This document shows, piece after piece, positions 1 through 5,054 of a stretch of 5,054 nt of DNA (the first letter of the stretch is position 1; each line of letters opens with the position of its first letter). The position numbers were made by a program, and so were the translations under genes. The notes under the pieces are model-generated. The model did no database searches and was not told the origin of the DNA. It worked only from the letters and a program-made list of their open reading frames with translations. This stretch comes from Cryomorphaceae bacterium (GTDB lineage: Bacteria; Bacteroidota; Bacteroidia; Flavobacteriales; Schleiferiaceae): assembly GCA_022565745.1 (NCBI GenBank), contig JAIUMB010000157.1, positions 1 through 5,054 of the forward strand, given 5' to 3'.

Positions 1-1323
1 CCAATGGACACACAGCTTCGCGAAGACCCAGAGCAGCCTCAAGCCAACATTGATACGTATTTTGACTACGGATCTGGTGGCTTTATGAGCGCAACCGAAA
101 AGTGTAACGGCTCCGGTGATTGTCGTAAATTACCAGAATCAGGCGGCACGATGTGTCCGAGCTACCAAGCAACAAAAGATGAAAAACACAGCACACGTGC
201 CCGTGCCAATGCCTTGCGTTCATTTATTGGAGAAAACGCCCGCAGCAATCGCTTTAATCACCCGGAGCTGAAGGAAGTTTTAGATCTATGTCTTAGCTGC
301 AAAGGCTGCACCCGTGAATGTCCGAGTAATGTAGATATGGCCGGCATGAAAGCCGAATGGCAATACCAGTACTACAAAAGCAATCGTCGTCCGCTGCGCG
401 ACTATGCACTCGGGCACATCGACGTATTCAGCAAGCCCGCAGGATACCTTCCCTGGCTGGTTAACGGCATCAACCGCTTGCCAGGCATCAATAGCCTCAT
501 CAAATACAGTTTAGGCATTGCCCCAACACGTCCGCTACCCACCTTTGCCTCACCGGTACATCGCTGGTACCTCAGACGTTACCGACAAAACCAACCACAA
601 CAAGCAAAAGGCAAGTTGTACTTATTCTTAGACGAATTTACCAACTACCAAGACACCCATATTGGCAAGGCTGCGATTGCTTTGCTATGGCGTTTGGGTT
701 ATGAGGTGCTTTGGATAAAGCACGCAAGCAGCGGCCGCAGTCAGATTTCCAAAGGCTTGCTGGAGAGTGCCCGTCAACGTGCCGACAAGAACGTGGCTAT
801 ATTTGCCGATCTCATAGACGACAACACCCCCTTGGTGGGCATTGAACCATCGGCCATCTTGGGCTTCCGCGACGAATACCCACAATTGGTCAGCGATGAA
901 TTAAAGGACAAGGCAAAAACACTGAGTCCGTACGTCTTGATGATCGACGAGTTCCTGAGTCGCGAAATTGAAAATGGCCGTCTTAGTCAAAACGATTTCC
1001 GCTCAGGCAACGAACGCGAGGCCTTGATCCACGGTCATTGCCACCAAAAAGCGCTAAGCAGTTTGCGCCACACCAAAGTTATTTTGCAAACTGCCGGATA
1101 TAAAACCACCATTATTCCCAGTGGCTGTTGTGGCATGGCAGGAAGCTTTGGTTACGAAAAAGAGCATCATAAAATCAGCATGGACATTGGAGAAATGGTG
1201 CTCTTCCCCTTTTTGAGAAATGCGTCAAAAAACAGTGTAATCATTGCCCCGGGCACATCATGCCGACACCAAATTATGGATGGCACCAGAAAAACCAGTC
1301 GGCACTGGATAGAGTTGGTATAA
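1..1323 (+). CDS. FAD-linked oxidase/Fe-S oxidoreductase fusion protein, C-terminal part (5' end outside window)
   Basis: This is the iron-sulfur half of a large YdiJ/GlcD-like flavoprotein that probably oxidises a 2-hydroxy acid (D-lactate- or D-2-hydroxyglutarate-like) and passes electrons on through Fe-S clusters. Counting from the ATG at base 4, the visible ligands are C34, C40 and C51 (motif CNGSGDCRK, then MCPSY), then a classic CxxCxxCxxxCP at 96-107. After a basic linker and a Rossmann-like stretch (about 203-290) comes a cysteine-rich CCG-type domain with HGHCHQKA (343-350), SGCCGMAGSFG (373-383) and GTSC (417-420). These motifs follow the usual order of the family. The ATG at base 4 is almost certainly internal: the preceding codon is an in-frame Pro, and in relatives a 'P-M-D-T-x-L-R' stretch joins the flavin domain to the Fe-S domain in proteins of roughly 950-1000 residues. 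The N-terminal FAD-binding domain should therefore lie upstream. The substrate cannot be read from this half. The family call is firm; YdiJ-like orthology is inference. Confidence 0.9.
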   Translation, partial: PMDTQLREDPEQPQANIDTYFDYGSGGFMSATEKCNGSGDCRKLPESGGTMCPSYQATKDEKHSTRARANALRSFIGENARSNRFNHPELKEVLDLCLSCKGCTRECPSNVDMAGMKAEWQYQYYKSNRRPLRDYALGHIDVFSKPAGYLPWLVNGINRLPGINSLIKYSLGIAPTRPLPTFASPVHRWYLRRYRQNQPQQAKGKLYLFLDEFTNYQDTHIGKAAIALLWRLGYEVLWIKHASSGRSQISKGLLESARQRADKNVAIFADLIDDNTPLVGIEPSAILGFRDEYPQLVSDELKDKAKTLSPYVLMIDEFLSREIENGRLSQNDFRSGNEREALIHGHCHQKALSSLRHTKVILQTAGYKTTIIPSGCCGMAGSFGYEKEHHKISMDIGEMVLFPFLRNASKNSVIIAPGTSCRHQIMDGTRKTSRHWIELV

Positions 1324-1333
1324 AGCTGTTTTC

Positions 1334-1350
1334 CGTTTACTACATAAACG
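1334..1350. other. Short inverted repeat between convergent genes
   Basis: Six-base arms CGTTTA (1334-1339) and TAAACG (1345-1350) flank the loop CTACA. The repeat lies just after the stop of the plus-strand oxidoreductase and overlaps the TAG stop of fbp on the minus strand. Its position between two converging genes 16 bases apart would suit a bidirectional terminator. However, the stem is AT-rich and short, and no T tract follows on either strand, so an intrinsic terminator is not demonstrated. It could be chance. Confidence 0.25.
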
Positions 1351-2338
1351 TCATGGCCTTTTCCACCATATGCTTAGAGCCCACGAAAAATGGCACGCGC
1401 TGATGCAGTTCATCGGGTTGGATGTCGAGTATGCGTTGGTGACCATCGGTGGCCAAACCACCAGCTTGCTCGGCCAAAAACGCCAATGGATTACACTCGT
1501 ACAGCAAACGAAGCTTGCCATTAGGCGCGTTCGTTCCTTCAGGGTAAAAGTAAATCCCCCCTTTAAGTAGATTGCGGTGAAAGTCGCTGACCAACGAACC
1601 AATATATCTACCCGTGTATGGACGATTGGTATCGGGGTCTTTGTCCTGACAGTAATCGATATATGCCTTTACCCCATCTGGAAATTTCAAGTAATTACCG
1701 GTATTGACCGAATAAATTTTTCCGTCGACCGGCATTTGCATATTGGGGTGACTGAGTTGAAACGTTCCAATAGAAGGCTCTAGGGTAAAACCATTGACCC
1801 CATTTCCGGTGGTGTACACCAACATGGTGGAAGAGCCGTAAACCACGTATCCGGCAGCTACCTGCTGGTTACCCGGCTGCAAGAAGTCTTTCAGTTCTGC
1901 CGGCTGACCAACTGGCGTTACGCGGCGATAAATGCTGAAAATTGTACCTACTGAAACGTTTACATCGATGTTAGATGACCCATCTAAAGGATCAATTAAG
2001 ACCACATATTTACTTTCAGCGTGTTTTTCCTCGTCGAAAATGATGTAACTGTCCATTTCTTCTGATGCCAATCCACAGATGATGCCACGGTTTTTCAATG
2101 CCTTCAAAAAGATTTCATTGGCCACATCATCGAGCTTCATTTGTACTTCTCCTTGAACATTCTCCACACCGGAGGCACCTAAAATATCAGTAAGACCCGC
2201 CTTTCGAATTTCGCGGGTCACAATCTTTGACGCCAAGCGAATACTGCTAAGCAACTGGGACAATTCGCCAGAAGCGTAGTTGAAATCACGTTGGTGATCT
2301 ATAATGAACTCTCCGAGGGTTTGAGGTCGGTTAATCAT
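1340..2338 (-). CDS. fbp: Fructose-1,6-bisphosphatase class I
   Basis: This cytoplasmic enzyme hydrolyses fructose 1,6-bisphosphate to fructose 6-phosphate and phosphate, the irreversible step of gluconeogenesis. The protein is 332 residues, matching the usual class I length. Family hallmarks are in place: SGVENVQGE (56-64), ASEE (91-94), the metal-binding signature DPLDGSSN (116-123, with D116 and D119), GRYIGSLVSDFHRN (243-256, with the substrate-contacting Arg-Tyr pair at 244-245), and KLRLLYECNP (275-284, with Lys275 and the metal ligand Glu281). No key residue is missing. The ATG at 2338 gives the standard N-terminus; upstream is a T-rich tract without a Shine-Dalgarno sequence, which is normal in Bacteroidota. 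The gene begins 15 bases after the barrel-protein gene on the same strand, which suggests co-transcription, and it converges on the oxidoreductase gene. A weak promoter-like match just before the ATG leaves open separate transcription. Confidence 0.98.
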   Translation of the reverse strand: MINRPQTLGEFIIDHQRDFNYASGELSQLLSSIRLASKIVTREIRKAGLTDILGASGVENVQGEVQMKLDDVANEIFLKALKNRGIICGLASEEMDSYIIFDEEKHAESKYVVLIDPLDGSSNIDVNVSVGTIFSIYRRVTPVGQPAELKDFLQPGNQQVAAGYVVYGSSTMLVYTTGNGVNGFTLEPSIGTFQLSHPNMQMPVDGKIYSVNTGNYLKFPDGVKAYIDYCQDKDPDTNRPYTGRYIGSLVSDFHRNLLKGGIYFYPEGTNAPNGKLRLLYECNPLAFLAEQAGGLATDGHQRILDIQPDELHQRVPFFVGSKHMVEKAMTFM

Positions 2339-2344
2339 AATAAA

Positions 2345-2374
2345 AAAAGGTAATCAATTAAATTTATAGCGCAA
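2345..2374 (-). promoter_or_regulatory. Weak promoter-like match in front of fbp
   Basis: On the minus strand, TTG (plus 2372-2374) is followed after 19 bases by TACCTTTT (plus 2345-2352), one mismatch from the Bacteroidota -7 element TAnnTTTG and with the expected spacing. The predicted transcript would begin almost at the fbp ATG, implying a leaderless message. The region is AT-rich and spans the end of the upstream reading frame, so a chance match is quite likely. Confidence 0.18.
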
Positions 2375-3085
2375 TCCAACGCCTAATCCGGCACCGATCA
2401 ACACATCTCGAGGCCGATCTGAGTCATCGATAAGTGAATTGAGCATGTAATGAAAAAACGGCCGAACATAAACCGACCAGTTGTCTGCAAATCTAATGTT
2501 TGCACTGATGGACAAACCGATGGTATAATTAATATCTCTCGCATCGGGATCATCGGCCATATTGGTTTCACTGAGCAAGGTGTTGGTATTTCTTTCGTAA
2601 ACCACTTCATTATAACTCGACAACAAATTTACCTCAAGCATAGGCAAAACCTCCAAATCGAGTATTTCATTGATTTGGCTATGAAAACTAAACTGAATAG
2701 GCACATTAATGTACTCCAAATTGGCGCGCATGGTCGTCCTCATGTCTTGAAATTCAAAGTGTCTGTCTGTCCAGCCAGCGGTAGCATAAACCACTCCTGT
2801 CCACAACTCAAGCGATCGGTTCAAACTAAATATTATATGTCCACCGGCGTTCCACGCAAATGTTCCGTTGGTAGAAGGGGTTTCGTCGCCAGCTGAACCA
2901 CCCGGATTGAAGCCTTCGCCCAGGCGATTTCTATTGCTGTAATATCCGGCGCCATCGGTAGCCAGAGAAATCCGTGAACGCTTTACTTTACTATCGGTAA
3001 AATAGATAATCTTTTCCTCCTTCTCTTTTTTCTGCGCAAAGATCAGACAAGGAACAAATAGTAGTAAAATTAAACTATATCTCAT
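2354..3085 (-). CDS. Outer-membrane beta-barrel protein (PorT-like/OMP_b-brl type), function unknown
   Basis: This 243-residue exported protein is predicted to form a small beta-barrel in the outer membrane. Residues 1-17 form a signal peptide (Met-Arg-Tyr, then a hydrophobic run, ending IFA before Gln18). The Cys at 13 is not in a lipobox, so it is probably not a lipoprotein. Residues 18-38 are highly charged (KKEKEEK). A Gly/Asn-rich stretch (about 45-75) leads into amphipathic strands with alternating hydrophobic residues, for example near 82-105, 121-135 (EYINVPIQF, typical of these barrels), 143-156, 186-198, 203-216 and 227-242. The chain ends on a strand, GLRYKFN. Stretches rich in Asp/Asn (about 164-185 and 219-227) would be loops. 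I do not recognise an exact family, and a transport or structural role cannot be told apart. It is the first gene of a probable two-gene unit with fbp, 15 bases downstream. A candidate promoter lies about 50 bases upstream of its ATG. Confidence 0.8.
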   Translation of the reverse strand: MRYSLILLLFVPCLIFAQKKEKEEKIIYFTDSKVKRSRISLATDGAGYYSNRNRLGEGFNPGGSAGDETPSTNGTFAWNAGGHIIFSLNRSLELWTGVVYATAGWTDRHFEFQDMRTTMRANLEYINVPIQFSFHSQINEILDLEVLPMLEVNLLSSYNEVVYERNTNTLLSETNMADDPDARDINYTIGLSISANIRFADNWSVYVRPFFHYMLNSLIDDSDRPRDVLIGAGLGVGLRYKFN

Positions 3086-3125
3086 CGTTGTTTGGTTATT
3101 GAATACTTTTTAAAACACCTAAAAA

Positions 3126-3137
3126 TGAAGAACTTCA
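3126..3137. other. Short palindrome at the predicted transcription start of the barrel gene
   Basis: TGAAG (3126-3130) and CTTCA (3133-3137) form a perfect inverted repeat around a 2-base centre. It sits directly downstream of the candidate minus-strand -7 element, where transcription would be expected to start, so it could be an operator. At only five bases per arm, chance is a fair alternative, and no matching second copy is evident near the plus-strand promoter. Confidence 0.22.
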
Positions 3138-3139
3138 AT

Positions 3140-3168
3140 CAAAGGCAATCTGTTTTTTAACGTTACAA
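3140..3168 (-). promoter_or_regulatory. Candidate promoter of the barrel protein-fbp unit
   Basis: Reading on the minus strand, TTG (plus 3166-3168) is followed after 18 bases by TGCCTTTG (plus 3140-3147), which differs from the Bacteroidota -7 consensus TAnnTTTG at one position. Transcription would start near 3133, giving a leader of roughly 45-50 bases before the ATG at 3085. It is the best-placed match on this strand in the divergent intergenic region, but the -7 element is imperfect. Confidence 0.35.
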
Positions 3169-3236
3169 GTGTCGCACACAAATCTGCCGCTAAAATAGAA
3201 CAAAACATCCAACCATTTCGGCATGTATTTTGGCTG

Positions 3237-3244
3237 TACTTTTG
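3237..3244 (+). promoter_or_regulatory. Bacteroidota -7 promoter element for the T9SS plug gene
   Basis: TACTTTTG is a perfect match to the TAnnTTTG -7 element used by the Bacteroidota housekeeping sigma factor. Only a weak -33 counterpart (TTTC near 3216-3219) is visible. Transcription would start around 3250, leaving a leader of about 30 bases before the ATG at 3280. It lies downstream of the alternative in-frame ATG at 3223, which would therefore not be in the message; this helps to set the start of the plug gene. Confidence 0.5.
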
Positions 3245-3279
3245 TGCTATTAATTTTTATACAGAGCGAATTCAAGTTT

Positions 3280-4566
3280 ATGCAACGTTTTATTTTATTC
3301 TGTCTTGTTATCTTTTTAGGATTACCGCTCAAAGCATTTGAGTTTGATACTGAAAAGTTTGAAATGATCAATAAAGTCTACTACGACGGTATTCGTACTG
3401 TAAGACTTTACCCCACAAAAGACCCCATGGGTCTACCCATCGTAAGGTTAGGCGGTGGCAATTTAGAACTACACTTTGACGACATGTACGAAGGTGCGGC
3501 GAATTATCACTACACCATCATTCATTGCAATGCCGACTGGACGCCATCAAATCTTGTCAAATCTGATTATATCGACGGCTTTCAAGAGTATTTCATGTCT
3601 GATTTCGATTATTCATTTAACACTTTTGTCCCTTTTACGCATTACCGATTAAGGCTACCAAACCGCGATATGCGATTTACTCTCAGCGGCAATTACCTAT
3701 TGGTTATTTTTGAGAAAGGTGCAGAATACCCTGTACTTACAAGAAGATTCATGGTATACGAGAGCTTTACCAGCGTTGACGGAATGGTGAGACGCCCAAC
3801 GCAAATTGATCGAATGGATACGCATCAACAGGTTCACTTTCGCGTCAATCACCCGGGCTATGTGGTCCCCGACCCACAACGTGACCTGCACATTACCATT
3901 ATGCAAAACCAAGACTGGAGAAAGGTTATTACCGACTTAAAACCACAGTTTATCAGCAACGAACAGTTGATATATGAACGCGACGAGATGAACAGTTTTC
4001 CTGGGGGAAATGAATTTCGTTTTTTCGACACCAAAAACTTGATGGTGTTAACCCAAAACATTCGTAAGATAGACATTGACTCCATTTTCAATGTTTTTTT
4101 AGCCATAGACCCTATTCGGGCACGTAGTAAATACGTTTATTGGGACGACATCAATGGTATGTACGTTGTTCGACGGCTTGATGTAAAAGACGTTCACCTC
4201 AGTGCTGACTACGCCTTGGTGGATTTCTTTTTGGAGTCGCCCACCCAATTACCGGGAGATGTTTACATCTTTGGTGAGCTTAGCAACTGGGAGTTACAGG
4301 AAGAATTTAAAATGACATACAATCCCGAACGCTTTGCCTACCAAGCCAAAGCGCTGTTGAAGCAAGGGTACTACAATTACCAGTATGTCACCGCCATCCC
4401 CTCACGTGATGGTCAAAAACGTCACGCCAGTTTAGATTTTACAGAGGGTAACTTTTGGGAAACAGAAAATGGTTACCACATTATGGTCTACCATAGAGAA
4501 ATAGGCATCCGTTATGACCGTTTGGTGGGTTATCGCTATCTTCAATCTCAACCTTCAAATAGGTAA
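3280..4566 (+). CDS. Type IX secretion system plug protein (DUF5103 family)
   Basis: Members of this family close the periplasmic end of the SprA translocon pore of the Bacteroidota type IX secretion system when it is not engaged with PorV. The protein is 428 residues. A signal peptide covers residues 1-19 (MQRF, hydrophobic core, then LKA before Phe20). The conserved plug domain follows, recognisable from the YTIIHCNADWTPSNL stretch (78-92), SDYIDGF (95-101), YSFNTF (111-116), THYRLRLPN (120-128), SGNYLL (136-141), RRFMVYE (155-161), NEFRFFDTKNL (244-254) and RARSKYVYWDDING (280-293). The C-terminal part (about 326-405) has VYIFGELSNWE, MTYNPE and KQGYYNYQYV, resembling the Ig-like fold of CBM48-type modules. 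The start at 3280 is preferred over the in-frame ATG at 3223 because it begins a proper signal peptide, whereas the longer form would put 19 hydrophobic residues in front and overlap a promoter element. The polyprenyl synthase gene follows after 27 bases. Confidence 0.92.
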   Translation: MQRFILFCLVIFLGLPLKAFEFDTEKFEMINKVYYDGIRTVRLYPTKDPMGLPIVRLGGGNLELHFDDMYEGAANYHYTIIHCNADWTPSNLVKSDYIDGFQEYFMSDFDYSFNTFVPFTHYRLRLPNRDMRFTLSGNYLLVIFEKGAEYPVLTRRFMVYESFTSVDGMVRRPTQIDRMDTHQQVHFRVNHPGYVVPDPQRDLHITIMQNQDWRKVITDLKPQFISNEQLIYERDEMNSFPGGNEFRFFDTKNLMVLTQNIRKIDIDSIFNVFLAIDPIRARSKYVYWDDINGMYVVRRLDVKDVHLSADYALVDFFLESPTQLPGDVYIFGELSNWELQEEFKMTYNPERFAYQAKALLKQGYYNYQYVTAIPSRDGQKRHASLDFTEGNFWETENGYHIMVYHREIGIRYDRLVGYRYLQSQPSNR

Positions 4567-4581
4567 ACTGTTAAATACAGT
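4567..4581. other. Short inverted repeat between the plug and polyprenyl synthase genes
   Basis: ACTGT (4567-4571) and ACAGT (4577-4581) surround TAAAT, immediately after the TAA stop of the plug gene. The hairpin would have five AT-rich pairs and no following T tract, so it is not an intrinsic terminator. It may be a minor processing or protein-binding site, or chance. No clear TAnnTTTG promoter was seen in this 27-base gap. Confidence 0.2.
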
Positions 4582-4593
4582 ACAACTCGGTAT

Positions 4594-5054
4594 ATGACCA
4601 CACTCAACGACATAAAAGCGCCGGTAGCCGACGATATGAAGCGGTTCGAAGTCAGCTTTCGCCAATCGCTCAAAAGCAAAACGCCACTTCTCAACCGCAT
4701 TACCCACTACATCGTCAAGCGAAAGGGCAAGCAGATGCGGCCAATCCTCGTGTTTTTATCGGCCAAACTGTTGGGTAACATCAACGAGCGCACTCACCGT
4801 GGAGCCGCTCTCATTGAATTGATGCACACCGCTTCGCTGGTTCATGACGATGTGGTTGATGATGCAAACTTGCGTAGAGGTTTCTTTTCTATCAACGCGC
4901 TATGGAAAAATAAAATCGCTGTTTTGGTAGGTGATTTTATGTTGTCGCGCGTCCTATTACTGGCCGTGCAACACAAAGATTACGATTTATTAGAACTCGT
5001 TTCAGAAGCGGTAGAGCAAATGAGTGAAGGTGAATTGCTGCAAATCGAAAAAGC
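4594..5054 (+). CDS. trans-Polyprenyl diphosphate synthase, N-terminal part (cut by window end)
   Basis: This cytoplasmic enzyme extends an allylic diphosphate with isopentenyl diphosphate units; in Bacteroidota the product usually serves as the menaquinone side chain. The frame is open from the ATG at 4594 to the window end, giving 153 full codons, about half of the usual 320-330 residues. Visible motifs are GKQMRP (45-50, IPP-binding region with Lys46 and Arg49), the first aspartate-rich motif DDVVD (85-89) within HTASLVHDDVVDDANLRRG (78-96) including Arg94-Arg95, LVGDFMLSR (111-119) and GELLQ (146-150). Ala80, five residues before the first Asp, is a small residue as in long-chain synthases such as IspB, rather than the aromatic of farnesyl or geranylgeranyl synthases. 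The second DDxxD motif lies beyond the window. It starts 27 bases after the plug gene on the same strand, so the two are probably co-transcribed. Exact chain length is not deducible. Confidence 0.93.
   Translation, partial: MTTLNDIKAPVADDMKRFEVSFRQSLKSKTPLLNRITHYIVKRKGKQMRPILVFLSAKLLGNINERTHRGAALIELMHTASLVHDDVVDDANLRRGFFSINALWKNKIAVLVGDFMLSRVLLLAVQHKDYDLLELVSEAVEQMSEGELLQIEK

Noticed and set aside
4..6. ATG near the window start as the true start of the oxidoreductase
   Set aside because: The preceding codon is an open in-frame Pro, and the following residues match the internal linker of much longer FAD/Fe-S fusion proteins.
685..885. A 66-codon minus-strand frame inside the Fe-S oxidoreductase gene
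   Set aside because: It is antisense to a conserved coding region, with no domain or start signal.
1351..1783. Several open frames of 66-83 codons on both strands inside fbp
   Set aside because: All overlap a complete, motif-intact fbp in other frames and show no domain of their own.
2345..2365. Intrinsic terminator between the barrel gene and fbp, suggested by the T run on the minus strand
   Set aside because: No stable GC-rich hairpin precedes the run; only the AT-rich palindrome TAAATTTA is present.
2450..2896. A 148-codon open frame on the plus strand opposite the barrel protein
   Set aside because: The minus-strand frame has a signal peptide and barrel-strand pattern; the plus-strand product has no recognisable domain or signal, so it is a shadow.
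3135..3371. A 78-codon open frame on the minus strand spanning the divergent intergenic region and the start of the plug gene
   Set aside because: It is antisense to the signal peptide region of a well-supported gene, shows no recognisable domain, and runs through both candidate promoters.
3697..4106. Two minus-strand open frames (71 and 82 codons) inside the plug gene
   Set aside because: They are antisense shadows of a conserved coding sequence and look like no known protein.
1..5054. Mobile element, CRISPR array, tRNA/rRNA, toxin-antitoxin or defence system
   Set aside because: No direct repeats, transposase or integrase motifs, or RNA-gene-like sequences were seen; nearly all of the window is accounted for by recognisable housekeeping or envelope genes.

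Overview
The window reads as an ordinary chromosomal segment of a Bacteroidota genome, most likely order Flavobacteriales or a close relative. The strongest lineage evidence is a gene for the type IX secretion system (T9SS) plug protein (DUF5103 family), a secretion machine confined to this phylum. Also consistent are a perfect Bacteroidota-type -7 promoter element (TAnnTTTG), the lack of strong Shine-Dalgarno sequences, and signal peptides ending in 'FAQ' or 'LKA'.

Layout: (1) bases 1-1323, plus strand: the C-terminal part of a large FAD-linked oxidase/Fe-S fusion protein of the YdiJ/GlcD-like type; its flavin half lies upstream of the window. (2) 1340-2338, minus strand: a complete class I fructose-1,6-bisphosphatase (fbp), tail to tail with gene 1 and only 16 bases away. 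(3) 2354-3085, minus strand: a small outer-membrane beta-barrel protein with a signal peptide, lying 15 bases upstream of fbp in the same direction, so the two probably form a short operon. (4) 3086-3279: a divergent intergenic region with promoter-like elements for both directions and a short palindrome. (5) 3280-4566, plus strand: the T9SS plug protein; the correct start is argued to be 3280, not the upstream in-frame ATG at 3223. (6) 4594-5054, plus strand: the N-terminal part of a trans-polyprenyl diphosphate synthase, cut by the window end and only 27 bases after the plug gene, so probably co-transcribed with it.

The genes do not form one pathway. Fbp serves gluconeogenesis, the polyprenyl synthase supplies isoprenoid chains (probably the menaquinone side chain), the Fe-S protein is a quinone- or carrier-linked oxidoreductase, and two products belong to the outer membrane or periplasm. 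I found no mobile element, CRISPR array, RNA gene or defence system, and no convincing undescribed system. The points most worth a second look are the start-site correction for the plug protein, its carbohydrate-binding-module-like C-terminal domain, and the barrel protein-fbp pairing.
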